NCBI GenBank assembly: GCA_934643865.1 | Contig: CAKUCX010000007.1 | Location: 1-64,000 of the forward strand | From: an uncultured Kiritimatiellota bacterium | Lineage (GTDB): Bacteria > Verrucomicrobiota > Kiritimatiellia > RFP12 > UBA1067 | Direction: 5' to 3' | DNA: 64,000 nucleotides | In this document: in pieces, positions 1 through 7,839 of the stretch | Layout: the number at the start of each line of letters is the position of its first letter | How positions within the stretch are numbered: position 1 is the first letter of the stretch | The notes under the pieces: model-generated | What the model was told of the DNA's origin: nothing | Database searches by the model: none | The model's input: the letters and a program-made list of their open reading frames with translations, nothing else | Position numbers and translations under genes: made by a program

Positions 1-212
1 GCCTCGGCGATGGTAATCTCTCCTTCGATGTTGCGCCGCGCGGTTTCGACGAGATAGGCCGAGGGCGTGAGGCCATCAACCTTCTGGAGTCCGATCGCCG
101 CCCGCCAGATGCCGGCAAGCTCCGCCTTCCCCGGCTCCTTCGCCCGCAAATACTCGGAAAGGTCGTCCTGACCGAGATCCCGTTCTGCGTCCTCTGCACG
201 AGCTTTCCCCAT
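1..212 (-). CDS. Fic/VbhA-antitoxin-like protein of a type I R-M locus, N-terminal part only
   Basis: Partial gene: its 3' part lies beyond base 1, and about 70 codons are visible. The ATG at 212-210 overlaps the TGA of the upstream hsdM-like gene (TGATG), so translation is probably coupled. The visible part has a charged N-terminus and then a stretch around residues 37-65 containing GLQKVDGL, PSAYL and NIEGEIT. This resembles the small alpha-helical VbhA-type antitoxin module that precedes or accompanies Fic AMP-transferases, and such genes often sit between hsdM and hsdS in type I restriction loci. The classical inhibitory (S/T)xxxE(G/N) motif is not intact here: the matching positions read LQKVDG. 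Whether a Fic domain follows cannot be seen. The family call is inferred from motif memory and locus context. Confidence 0.5.
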   Translation of the reverse strand, partial: MGKARAEDAERDLGQDDLSEYLRAKEPGKAELAGIWRAAIGLQKVDGLTPSAYLVETARRNIEGEITIAE

Positions 213-568
213 CACTGCATCTCCTTCAGTTCCACGAAGGCTGACTGGATCTCGCGCTCGGCTTTCTCGAACTCGGCCAGTATCGCGCTCACGGGCGGAA
301 ACGTCTCGGCGACGTATTCGACCGTCTTGTACTTGTTGATCGAGAGGTCGTAGTCGTTCCCGGCAATCTCGCCCTTCGGCACGAAGAAGCATTTTGCCTT
401 GCGGTCGCTCGGCTTCTTCGGATCGCGCGCAAGCTGGTTGTCGTCCAGCAGCTTCATGAAAAGCAGATACGTAACCTGCTCCATCACCGTGACGGGGCTT
501 GTGATGCCCGCCGTCCAGAGGGTGTCCCAAATCTTGTCCACTTGCCCTTTCAGTTCGCCCGTTATCAT
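212..568 (-). CDS. hsdM: HsdM-like type I DNA methyltransferase subunit, internally deleted (no catalytic domain)
   Basis: This 118-residue product carries both ends of a type I modification subunit and no middle. Residues 1-44 match the HsdM N-terminal helical domain (GELKGQVDKIWDTLW, then a YLLFMKLLDD block). Residues from about 57 match the HsdM C-terminus (FFVPKGEI, NDYDLSINKYK, and a final helix ending ELKEMQ). HsdM is normally around 500 residues. The SAM-binding and NPPF catalytic motifs are absent, so it cannot methylate DNA. The frame is open throughout, which suggests an in-frame deletion. The ATG at 568 is preferred over a GTG at 577: it forms an ATGA overlap with the upstream HTH gene and has GAGGGG about 9 bases upstream. 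It could be a degenerate remnant, a retained structural fragment or a join error in assembly. Confidence 0.75.
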   Translation of the reverse strand: MITGELKGQVDKIWDTLWTAGITSPVTVMEQVTYLLFMKLLDDNQLARDPKKPSDRKAKCFFVPKGEIAGNDYDLSINKYKTVEYVAETFPPVSAILAEFEKAEREIQSAFVELKEMQ

Positions 569-822
569 CTGACACACCCCCTCTTGCTGTCACGGACATC
601 GTTCGTCTGACGACTGCGTGCCTTTGGAACAGAGTCCACGACGTCGCCGATGTTGCATTGCAGAGATTCGCACATGCGCTCAAGGACATTCGCGCCAACA
701 CGATCGCCCCTGGACATCTTGGAGATCGTCGCGGGGGCAATGCCGGTCGCCTCGCGCAGAGCTGCGCGAGTCATGTCTTTGTCAATCAAGAGTTTCCAAA
801 GTTTCTTGTAGCACAATGGCAT
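565..822 (-). CDS. Cro/C1-type helix-turn-helix transcriptional regulator
   Basis: An 85-residue DNA-binding protein. The helix-turn-helix covers roughly residues 5-60, with TRAALREATGIAPATISKM followed by RVGANVLERMCESLQC, the usual pattern of small XRE/HTH_26 regulators. A basic tail follows. Such genes commonly lie directly upstream of type I restriction-modification genes and are thought to control them; this one overlaps the hsdM-like gene by ATGA. The frame is open further upstream, but the ATG at 822 is chosen because the homology starts there and a good promoter lies at 860-888. No partner-specific function can be read from sequence. Confidence 0.8.
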   Translation of the reverse strand: MPLCYKKLWKLLIDKDMTRAALREATGIAPATISKMSRGDRVGANVLERMCESLQCNIGDVVDSVPKARSRQTNDVRDSKRGCVR

Positions 823-859
823 GTCGGGTTCGATGCCTTTTCGCAATGTAACAGACAAT

Positions 860-888
860 ATGATAGCATTTACGTTCCGAAAAGCCAA
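860..888 (-). promoter_or_regulatory. Sigma70-like promoter for the HTH-hsdM locus
   Basis: Reading the minus strand, a -35 TTGGCT (883-888) and a -10 TATCAT (860-865) are separated by exactly 17 bases. The -10 is preceded by TGC, the extended -10 form seen throughout this window. The predicted start lies near 853, about 30 bases before the ATG at 822. Confidence 0.6.
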
Positions 889-991
889 TTCCGAACTAAA
901 ACATTCCGATGCGAAATTGAAACGGCAGGCCTGGAGGCAGTCGGGCGGCATTCCAGATTCATGTGCTTACCTTGTCTGAGCGACGGACGCT

Positions 992-3900
992 TCAGTCCTT
1001 TTTCGGTCTGCGGCTTGCGGCGAGGCAGAACGCCGGGATGAAGTAGAGCGAAAGCACCGACGAGACGAGGATGCCGCCCACGGCCCCGACGCCGATGCCC
1101 GCGCGCAGCTCCGAGCCGAGGCCCGTGCCGAACGCCATCGGGAACATGCCGAAGAGCGCGGCGAACATCGACATCAGGATCGGGCGGAACTCGCGCGCCG
1201 CCGCCGCCAGCAGGAGCGCGCGCATGTCCGTCACGCCCTCCGTGCGGCGGATCGTGTTGGCCGCGTCGATGAGCAGGATCGCCGCGTTGACGACGACGCC
1301 GATGAGCATGATGCCCGCCAGGAGCGAGAAGATGGAGGCCTCCTGCCCCGTCAGCCAGAGCGCGGCGAAGAGGCCGAGATAGGAGAACGGCACGGTCAGG
1401 AGGATGATGAACGGCTGCGTCCAGCTTTCGAGGATCGCGGCGAGGAGGAGGTAGGTCAGCACGATGGCGACGACCATCACGACCGAGAACTCCTCCGTCG
1501 CCTCCTGCATAAGCTCGGCGAAGCCGGAGAAGGAGGTCGAGAAACCCTCCGGCACGATCTCCTTCGCAAGTTCGGCCGTCCGGTCGATGACGACCGAGTT
1601 GCCCTTGCCCGTCGCCGGGTTCGCGTAGAGTGCCGCCTCGCGCATCTTCTCGAAGCGCAGGATCTGCGTGGGGGCGAGGCGCGGACGCTGCTCGGCGAGG
1701 GCCCCGAGCGGAATGGGCCGCCCGTCCGGGCCGGGGAGGCTCAGCGCGTCGAACTGGTCGGCGCCCTCGCGCGCGTCGCAGCGGACGCGGACGTCGAAGG
1801 AGCGGTCGCCGCGCGTGAACGTCGAGGTCTTGAGCCCCGTCACCGTGCCGCGCAGGTCGTAGCCGAGCGCGGCGGCGGGCACGTTCAGGTCGTGCAGGAC
1901 CTCGCGCTTCGGGTAGAAGCGGAGCTCGGGGCGGCCCGGGCGGATCGAGTTCTGCACCTGGCTCGCGAGCGGGTCGGCGGCCAAGCGGCGCGTCAGCTCG
2001 TTGCCGATTCGCGCGAGCGCGTCGAGGTCGTCGCCCATCACGTTGAAGCGCATCTGCTGGCCGACGCCGCCGACGAGCAGCGGGTTGAGGACGATGGGCC
2101 GCACGTCCGCCTCCTCGTTGCAGAGCGCGGTGAAGCGGTCGATGACCGCGTCGAGCGAGCTGCCGGGCGCGCGGAAGCGCTTGTCCACGAGCCGCACGTC
2201 GATCTCGGCGAGGTAGCTGCCCTGCGAGGCCTGCCCGACCATGCCCTGCACCTTGCCCGCCTGCACGGCGACGTGTTCGACGGCCGGGTCGCGGCGGATC
2301 TTCCCGGCCAGCGCCTCGGCGCGCGCGTGCGTCCGCCCAAGCGCGTAGTCGGCGGGGAACTCCAGCTTGATCGCGACGTCGGCGCGGTCGACGGGCGGCG
2401 AGAAGCTGGAGGGGATCTTGCCGTCGAGGAACCAGAAGCCCAGGGCGCAGAGGGCCGTGACGGCGAGGAGAAACGTCTTCGGCGCGCGGAAGACGCCGCC
2501 CATGGACCACAGGTAGAAGCGCTCCATGCGCGCGTACAGCCACGTCCAGGGGACGATGGCCTTCCGCAGAACGCGGTTGACCCCGCCGAACCAGCCATAG
2601 GAGATCTTCGCGAGGATCGGCGTGAGCGTGAACGAGACGAAGAGCGAGACGAACGTCGCCGCCGCGACCGTGACGGCGAACGGCGCGAGGAACTTGCCCG
2701 CGAGGCACTTCATTCCCGCGATCGGCAGGAACACGACGACGTTCGTGAGCGCCGAGGCGGCGACCGCGAGCGCGACGGACGAAGAGGCCTTCTCGACGAC
2801 AGCCCCGACGTTGTCGCCCTTCTTCATCTTCGCGAAGGCCCCCGCGATCGATTCGAGGACGACGATGGAGTTCGTGACGAGAATGCCCGTCGAAATGCCA
2901 AGCGCGGACATCGTCGCAGCGTCCATCGTGTAGTCGAACCACGAGAACGATGCAAGCGCAATGACCATCGTCACGGGAATTGAAACGAACGCGACGAGCG
3001 CCGTGCGCAGGTCCGCGAGGAAGAGGAGGAGGATGAAGCCCGTGAGGAGGACACCCTGCCAAATCGAGCCGAAGCCGTCCTTCACCTGCTCGTCGATGAA
3101 CGTGCCGTCGTCGCGGAACCACTTCAGCTCCATGCCGCCGGGCAGGTCCCTGCCGAGGCGCGCGAACGTCGCCTTGACGCGGTCGACGACGGCCACGGCG
3201 TTCGCCTCGCCCTTCTTGACGATCTGCATGAGGACCGCCGGCCGGCCGTCGTAGGTGGCGATGGACGTCACCCGCTCGCTGCCGTAGCGGAAGGTCGCGA
3301 CGTCCCGCAGGTAGACGCGCGCGCCGGCGACGGCGCCGACCTCGATGTCGCCGAGCCGATCGAGTTCCTGGGCCTCCGCGTCGAACGTGAGGGCGTATTC
3401 GCGCCCCGCGTCGTCGATCTGGCCCATCGGCACCTTGACGTTCTCCTTGCCGACGGCCTGCGCGACGGCGTAGAGCGAGAGCTGGCGCGCGGCGAGCTTC
3501 TGCCGGTCCACCTCCACGATCACCTCGCGCTTCATGCCGCCGATAAGATCGACGGAGGCGACGCCGGGGAGCGAGGAGAAGCGGCTCTTGAGCTTGTCGT
3601 CCGCGTAGTCGTACAGCTCGTCGACGGGCAGCGTCCCCGTGAGCGCCACGGTCACGACCGGCGTCGCGTTCACGTCGAACTTGAGGATCTTCGGTTCCTC
3701 CACCGCCTGCGGCAGGTCGCTGCGGATGAGCGAGATCTTCTCGCGCACGTCCGTCGCGCAGTCGTCCACGTCGCGGTCGAGTTTGAATTCGAGCAGCACC
3801 TGGCAGAGGTTGTTGAGGCACGTCGTCGTCATGTGCTTGATGCCGTTGACCTGCACGACGGCGTCCTCGACCTTCTTCGCGACGGCCGACTCGATCTCGT

Positions 3901-4069
3901 CCGGCGACGCGCCCGGGTAGACGACGTTGACGGTCACGTACGGCGTGTCCACGGAGGGGACGAGATCCACGCCCACGTCGCGGAACGCGAGCACGCCGAA
4001 GACGCCCATCGCGATGAGGAGCGTCGACATCGCGATCGGCCGCCGGATGGATGCCTTGACGAGAAACAT
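992..4069 (-). CDS. RND-family efflux permease (HAE1/AcrB-like)
   Basis: An inner-membrane proton-driven pump subunit of 1025 residues, the usual RND length. It starts with the typical cytoplasmic amphipathic segment and first membrane helix (VKASIRRPIAMSTLLIAMG). Two large periplasmic loops follow, with porter-domain signatures such as YPGASPDEIE and TPVVTVALTG. The second membrane block includes GIMLIGVVVNAAILLID. It is last in a tolC-MFP-RND operon and begins one base after the MFP stop. The TM4 position that holds Asp407-Asp408 in AcrB reads GILVTNSIVV here, so Thr399-Asn400 replace the proton-relay pair. Some RND subgroups also lack that pair, so energy coupling may differ. Substrate unknown. 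Confidence 0.9.
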   Translation of the reverse strand: MFLVKASIRRPIAMSTLLIAMGVFGVLAFRDVGVDLVPSVDTPYVTVNVVYPGASPDEIESAVAKKVEDAVVQVNGIKHMTTTCLNNLCQVLLEFKLDRDVDDCATDVREKISLIRSDLPQAVEEPKILKFDVNATPVVTVALTGTLPVDELYDYADDKLKSRFSSLPGVASVDLIGGMKREVIVEVDRQKLAARQLSLYAVAQAVGKENVKVPMGQIDDAGREYALTFDAEAQELDRLGDIEVGAVAGARVYLRDVATFRYGSERVTSIATYDGRPAVLMQIVKKGEANAVAVVDRVKATFARLGRDLPGGMELKWFRDDGTFIDEQVKDGFGSIWQGVLLTGFILLLFLADLRTALVAFVSIPVTMVIALASFSWFDYTMDAATMSALGISTGILVTNSIVVLESIAGAFAKMKKGDNVGAVVEKASSSVALAVAASALTNVVVFLPIAGMKCLAGKFLAPFAVTVAAATFVSLFVSFTLTPILAKISYGWFGGVNRVLRKAIVPWTWLYARMERFYLWSMGGVFRAPKTFLLAVTALCALGFWFLDGKIPSSFSPPVDRADVAIKLEFPADYALGRTHARAEALAGKIRRDPAVEHVAVQAGKVQGMVGQASQGSYLAEIDVRLVDKRFRAPGSSLDAVIDRFTALCNEEADVRPIVLNPLLVGGVGQQMRFNVMGDDLDALARIGNELTRRLAADPLASQVQNSIRPGRPELRFYPKREVLHDLNVPAAALGYDLRGTVTGLKTSTFTRGDRSFDVRVRCDAREGADQFDALSLPGPDGRPIPLGALAEQRPRLAPTQILRFEKMREAALYANPATGKGNSVVIDRTAELAKEIVPEGFSTSFSGFAELMQEATEEFSVVMVVAIVLTYLLLAAILESWTQPFIILLTVPFSYLGLFAALWLTGQEASIFSLLAGIMLIGVVVNAAILLIDAANTIRRTEGVTDMRALLLAAAAREFRPILMSMFAALFGMFPMAFGTGLGSELRAGIGVGAVGGILVSSVLSLYFIPAFCLAASRRPKKD

Positions 4070-4070
4070 C

Positions 4071-5198
4071 TCAGCGGCCCTCTCCGTCCACCCGCGCCAC
4101 GCGCACGGCGTCGCCCTCGTTGAGGAGCAGGATGCCGTTCGCGACGACGTCCTTGCCCGCGAGCGCGCCGGGGTCCGCGATCTCGACGCGGCCGTTGTAC
4201 TCCGTCCCGCGCCGCACGTCGTGGCTCACGGCCCGGCCGTCCTCGACGGCGAAGACGACCCACGTGCCGCCGCGAAAGGCGAGCGCGGAGACGGGCAGCG
4301 TCGCCGCCGTGTACGCGCGCGTGACGACCTCCGCGTCGATAATCATCCCAGAGACCATGTCCGCCGCCATCGGAACCTCGGCCCGGACCTCGAACGTGCG
4401 CGAGCGGCCGCTGACCGACGCGGCCTTGTAGGTGATCGGGAACGCCTTGCCGGCGAGCGAGGCGGGCCCCTTCGCGACGAGCTGCGTCTTGCCGACGGCG
4501 ACCTCGGCGTAGTGGTCGGCGCTGAGCTGGCACGTCACCTCGTGGACGGACGTGTTCTCCATCTCGAAGACGGCCCGCCCGGGCGTCGCGTAGTCGCCGG
4601 CGTTCTTGAGCTTCCTCGTGAGCGTGCCGTCGAACGGGGCCTTGACGGCCGCGTCGGCGAGGTTCTTCCTCGCGACCGCCAGCCCCGCCTCCGCCTTCGT
4701 GACGAGGGCCTGCGCGGCCTCGGCGGACGCGCGCGCCACCCGGCGCTGGAGCGCGGCGCGTTCGGCCTGGTCCTGCGTGACGGCGCCCCGCGCGAGGAGG
4801 CGGTCGAGGCGCGCGGCGTCCTTCGCGGCCTTTTCGAGCGCGGCCTCCGCCTCCGCAACCTTCGCCCGGGCGATGGCGAAGTCGTCCGCCGCCGCCCGCA
4901 CGGCGTTCGAGAGGTTCTCCTGGTCGACGGTGAAGAGGACGGTTCCCGCCGTGACGAACGCGCCCTCCTCCGCCAGGATCGCGTCGATCGTGCCCGGCAC
5001 GCGGGCGGCGACGGCGGCGGCGTCCTTCACGCGCAGGCTGCCCTGCACGCGCAGGATCTTCTTCATGGGCGTCTCCGTCGCGATGCGCGTCACGGCGACG
5101 GCCATCGGCTGCGCCGCGACGGCGGCGGCCTCCCTTCGCCCGCACCCAGCGAGCAGGGCGAGCGCGGCGGCTGAGGCTGCGACGAGTTCGATCTTCAT
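4071..5198 (-). CDS. RND efflux periplasmic adaptor (membrane fusion protein), lipoprotein
   Basis: Periplasmic adaptor linking the RND pump to the TolC-type channel. The product is 375 residues, with a lipoprotein signal (LALLAGC, Cys19) that would anchor it to a membrane. Next come a beta-barrel/lipoyl half (VAARVPGTIDAILAEEG, residues about 60-80), a long Ala-rich coiled-coil hairpin (roughly 90-160), the returning lipoyl half (VKAPFDGTLTRKLK) and beta-barrel and membrane-proximal domains. The ATG at 5198 overlaps the TolC stop as ATGA. HlyD/AcrA-family assignment is clear; the substrate is not. Confidence 0.9.
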   Translation of the reverse strand: MKIELVAASAAALALLAGCGRREAAAVAAQPMAVAVTRIATETPMKKILRVQGSLRVKDAAAVAARVPGTIDAILAEEGAFVTAGTVLFTVDQENLSNAVRAAADDFAIARAKVAEAEAALEKAAKDAARLDRLLARGAVTQDQAERAALQRRVARASAEAAQALVTKAEAGLAVARKNLADAAVKAPFDGTLTRKLKNAGDYATPGRAVFEMENTSVHEVTCQLSADHYAEVAVGKTQLVAKGPASLAGKAFPITYKAASVSGRSRTFEVRAEVPMAADMVSGMIIDAEVVTRAYTAATLPVSALAFRGGTWVVFAVEDGRAVSHDVRRGTEYNGRVEIADPGALAGKDVVANGILLLNEGDAVRVARVDGEGR

Positions 5199-6586
5199 TT
5201 CAGGCTCTCTCCCATGGCGTTGCGGAGGACGATTTCGGCGAGGGCGCGGGCGTAGTCCGCCGAGGCGGCACGGACCTTCGCCGCCTCCAAGGCCGCGATC
5301 TTGTCCATGAGGGCCGAGAACGCCTCCCGCCCCTCGTCGAACCGGTCCTTGGCGGCGGCGTGGTCGAGCTGCGCCGAATCCAGCGCCGACCGGGCGGCCG
5401 CCGCGCCCTCCGCCGCGCGTTCGCGGCTTCGGTAGGCGTCGATGACCGACACGACGACGGCCATCATGCGCCTTTCCAGCAGCTCGTACTCGGCCGCGCG
5501 CTCCTCCCGGGCCCTGCGGTAGTCGTTCACCGACTGGAAGCCCTTGAAGAGGCTGAGCGCGCCGACGAGGCCGCCGCTCCAGAACTGGGACGTCTCCAGC
5601 AGCTTCTGGCTCGCGTAGCTTCCGCCGCCCGAGACGGCGATCTCGGGCAGCCAGTGCGTCAGCGCCCGCCAGATCTCGATCTCGCGCACCCTCGTGAGGC
5701 GGTCGGCGGCGAAGAGGTCGAGGCGGTTCGTGAGCGACGCCATGACCGCGTCTTCGAGCGCGAGGGTCCGCGGGCGCTCCAGGACGCGCATCATCGACGC
5801 GCCGTCGGCCTGGAGCGCGCGCGCGCCCGGCATGAAGCGGAGGATGTCCGCAAGGCGTGCGCGCGCAAGCTCCGCCCGGTCCTGCGCCTCCTTGAGCCTG
5901 AAGCGGTCGCGCTTCAGCTTGGCGCGCACGCGCGCGAGGTCGGGCTTCGCCGCGAAGCCCTCGTCCAGCAGCCCCGCCACCTGCCGCTCCAGCGCCGCCG
6001 TCGCGTTCGTCTCGCTCTCGTAGGCGCCCACGAGCGCGTCGGCGACGGCCAGCTCGTGGAACTGCGCCGCCACCTGCACGTCGAGAAGCTGCCGCGCCCG
6101 TTCGAGGCGGTACTCCTGGGCCGCGTGCAGGTGGCGCGCCTCGAAGAACATGAGCCAGGCGTTCGGCATGAAGACGGGCTGCGTGAGCGTGAGGCCCGCC
6201 GTCTCGACCGAGTCGCCGAGCGCCAGGCCCCGGCCCGCGAGGATGGGCGCCGAGGCGAGGTCCCGGTCCGCCTCGGCGTACATGTACGCCGCGTCGAGGC
6301 GGGGGAGGAACGCCGAGAAGGCCGTCCCCTTGCGGATGTCGGCGCGCGCGGCGTCGAGGCGCGCCTCGGTCAGGTGGAGCGTGCGCTCCCGCGCGAGCCC
6401 GAGCGCCTGGGAAAGCGTCAGCGGCGCCGGATTCGTCGCGAAGAACGCCGCCGTCTCGCGCCGCCGCCGCGCCACCGCCTCGTCGCGGCTCTCCGCCCGC
6501 CGCGCCGCGTCGTCCGTCGCGCAGCCGCCGACGGCGAGCAGCAGCGCCGCCGCCGCGAAGCAGGCGGCGCGGACACGCCCGTTCAT
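5195..6586 (-). CDS. TolC-family outer membrane efflux lipoprotein
   Basis: Outer-membrane channel component of the RND system, first gene of the operon. The chosen start gives 463 residues with a lipobox (AVGGC, Cys22). The body is long helices with TolC-type repeats: LTLSQALGLARERTLHL near the start and PEIAVSGGGSYA in the middle, where the second repeat begins. An earlier in-frame ATG at 6610 lies only 10 bases from the -10 box and lacks a Shine-Dalgarno sequence. The ATG at 6586 has GGAAAAGA upstream and gives a clean signal peptide, so it is preferred. Confidence 0.85.
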   Translation of the reverse strand: MNGRVRAACFAAAALLLAVGGCATDDAARRAESRDEAVARRRRETAAFFATNPAPLTLSQALGLARERTLHLTEARLDAARADIRKGTAFSAFLPRLDAAYMYAEADRDLASAPILAGRGLALGDSVETAGLTLTQPVFMPNAWLMFFEARHLHAAQEYRLERARQLLDVQVAAQFHELAVADALVGAYESETNATAALERQVAGLLDEGFAAKPDLARVRAKLKRDRFRLKEAQDRAELARARLADILRFMPGARALQADGASMMRVLERPRTLALEDAVMASLTNRLDLFAADRLTRVREIEIWRALTHWLPEIAVSGGGSYASQKLLETSQFWSGGLVGALSLFKGFQSVNDYRRAREERAAEYELLERRMMAVVVSVIDAYRSRERAAEGAAAARSALDSAQLDHAAAKDRFDEGREAFSALMDKIAALEAAKVRAASADYARALAEIVLRNAMGESLK

Positions 6587-6620
6587 CGCCGATCTGTCTT
6601 TTCCGCCCATGGCGAGGCGG

Positions 6621-6649
6621 AGTGTAGCACACCCGGCTAAGCGGAGCAA
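6621..6649 (-). promoter_or_regulatory. Promoter of the tolC-MFP-RND operon
   Basis: Minus strand: -35 TTGCTC (6644-6649), a 17-base spacer, then -10 TACACT (6621-6626) preceded by TGTGC as an extended -10. The predicted start near 6614 supports the downstream ATG (6586) of the first gene. Confidence 0.6.
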
Positions 6650-6656
6650 GAGGAAA

Positions 6657-6672
6657 CTAAACAACCGTTTAG
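6657..6672 (-). promoter_or_regulatory. Palindrome abutting the efflux promoter, candidate operator
   Basis: CTAAACAACCGTTTAG is an inverted repeat with 6-base arms and a 4-base centre. It lies 7 bases upstream of the -35 of the efflux operon. Its place suits a repressor or activator site, but no regulator gene is adjacent. It also sits 65 bases after the rdgB stop, where it could be a weak hairpin. Confidence 0.35.
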
Positions 6673-6737
6673 GACGTTCTCGCATTCTCGTGCGACGGGC
6701 CGCGACTCGTCCGCGCACGCCTCATCGCGAGACCGTT

Positions 6738-7301
6738 TCATCCTTGCTCCAACGCCCGCCGGGCCGCCGCGAGGGCGCGCGCGCGGTGGGAGATCGCGTT
6801 CTTCTCGGCCGCGCCGAGGTCCGCGAACGAGCAGGCGTGGCCGTCGGGGATGAAGAGCGGGTCGTAGCCGAAGCCGCCCGCGCCGGAGGGGGCCTCCGCG
6901 ATCCGGCCGGGGCACGCGCCGCGCACGACGTGTTCCCGTCCGGCGGGGTCCACGAGCGCGACCGCGCAGACGAAGCGCGCGGCGCGGTCCCGGACGCCTT
7001 CGAGGTTCTTCAGGAGGAGCGCGTTGTTCGCGGGCGTGCTGCCCGGCTCGCCCGCGTAGCGCGCGGAGCGGACGCCCGGCGCGCCGCCGAGCGCGTCCAC
7101 CTCCAGCCCCGAATCGTCCGCGAGGCACCACGCGCCCCGATGGCGCGCGGCGATGGCGCGCACCTTGATGAGGGCGTTGCCCTCGAACGTCGAAGCGGTC
7201 TCCTCGGCCTGCGGGTCGTCTGGGACGAGTTCGCAGCCGGCGAGGATCGCCCCGATCTCGCGCAGCTTGTGCGCGTTATGCGTAGCGACATAGATCTTCA
7301 T
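6738..7301 (-). CDS. rdgB: RdgB/HAM1 family non-canonical purine NTP pyrophosphatase
   Basis: Hydrolyses dITP, XTP and related triphosphates to monophosphates, cleaning the nucleotide pool. The 187-residue product matches the family's usual length. It has the N-terminal ATHNAHKLRE motif, the STFEGNALIKV substrate-binding segment, the metal and catalytic DDSGLEVDAL (residues 62-71), GGFGYDPLFIP and the closing SHRARAL. It is the last gene of the operon starting at 12109, and its start overlaps the end of the exonuclease gene by 26 bases. Confidence 0.95.
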   Translation of the reverse strand: MKIYVATHNAHKLREIGAILAGCELVPDDPQAEETASTFEGNALIKVRAIAARHRGAWCLADDSGLEVDALGGAPGVRSARYAGEPGSTPANNALLLKNLEGVRDRAARFVCAVALVDPAGREHVVRGACPGRIAEAPSGAGGFGYDPLFIPDGHACSFADLGAAEKNAISHRARALAAARRALEQG

Positions 7302-7839
7302 GCGTCTTCACCTTCAGGATCTTCATGACATGGCAGCAGAGGACGGCGCCTGCGCAGGCGTCGTAGAGGGCGTCGTGCCACGTGCGCCCGGCGCAGAGCG
7401 CGTCGACCTCGGCTTGGAGGCCGAACGTGCGGATGAGGTCGCCGAGCGCGAACGACTGCATGAGCGGCCAGAGCCGCCGCACGAGCCGAAGCGTGTCGAC
7501 CCACGGGCCGAACGGCGTGAGCGGCGCGCGCTTCACGAGGATCGTCCGCTCCGTCGCCGCATTGTGCGCGACGAGCGGCACGCCCACGAGGCGGCCGGCG
7601 AGCGCGGGCCAGAGGTCCATGAACGACGGGGCCGCCGCGAGGGCGCCCCGGACCTCCGCCCAGCGGCCCGGCGCGCGCGGCGAGAAGGGGCGGTCCGCCG
7701 CGACCCGGAGCCACGTCTCCCACTTCGTCGCGGCGGCAGGCGCGCCGTCCACGATCGCGACGAGCCCCAGCTGCCAGGGCTCGTTGGGCCAGCCCTTCAC
7801 CGCACCCGTCGTCTCGAAGTCGAGCGAGACGAGCGTCAC
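7276..7839 (-). CDS. DnaQ-like 3'-5' exonuclease (DEDDh type)
   Basis: Probable RNase T/DnaQ-superfamily exonuclease of 187 residues. Motif I is SLDFETTG (Asp7, Glu9) and motif III is HDALYD (His155, Asp160). Motif II reads AHNAATE, with Glu97 where Asp is usual. The gene starts with GTG at 7839, overlapping the MFS stop as GTGA, and runs into the start of rdgB. Pairing with rdgB hints at nucleic acid or nucleotide maintenance, though transcription with a ligase and a transporter makes the role uncertain. The stand-alone length argues against a full polymerase III epsilon subunit. Confidence 0.8.
   Translation of the reverse strand: MTLVSLDFETTGAVKGWPNEPWQLGLVAIVDGAPAAATKWETWLRVAADRPFSPRAPGRWAEVRGALAAAPSFMDLWPALAGRLVGVPLVAHNAATERTILVKRAPLTPFGPWVDTLRLVRRLWPLMQSFALGDLIRTFGLQAEVDALCAGRTWHDALYDACAGAVLCCHVMKILKVKTHEDLCRYA

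Noticed and set aside
870..3821. A 983-codon minus-strand frame
   Set aside because: Out-of-frame shadow of the RND permease, with Arg/Pro-rich low-complexity translation.
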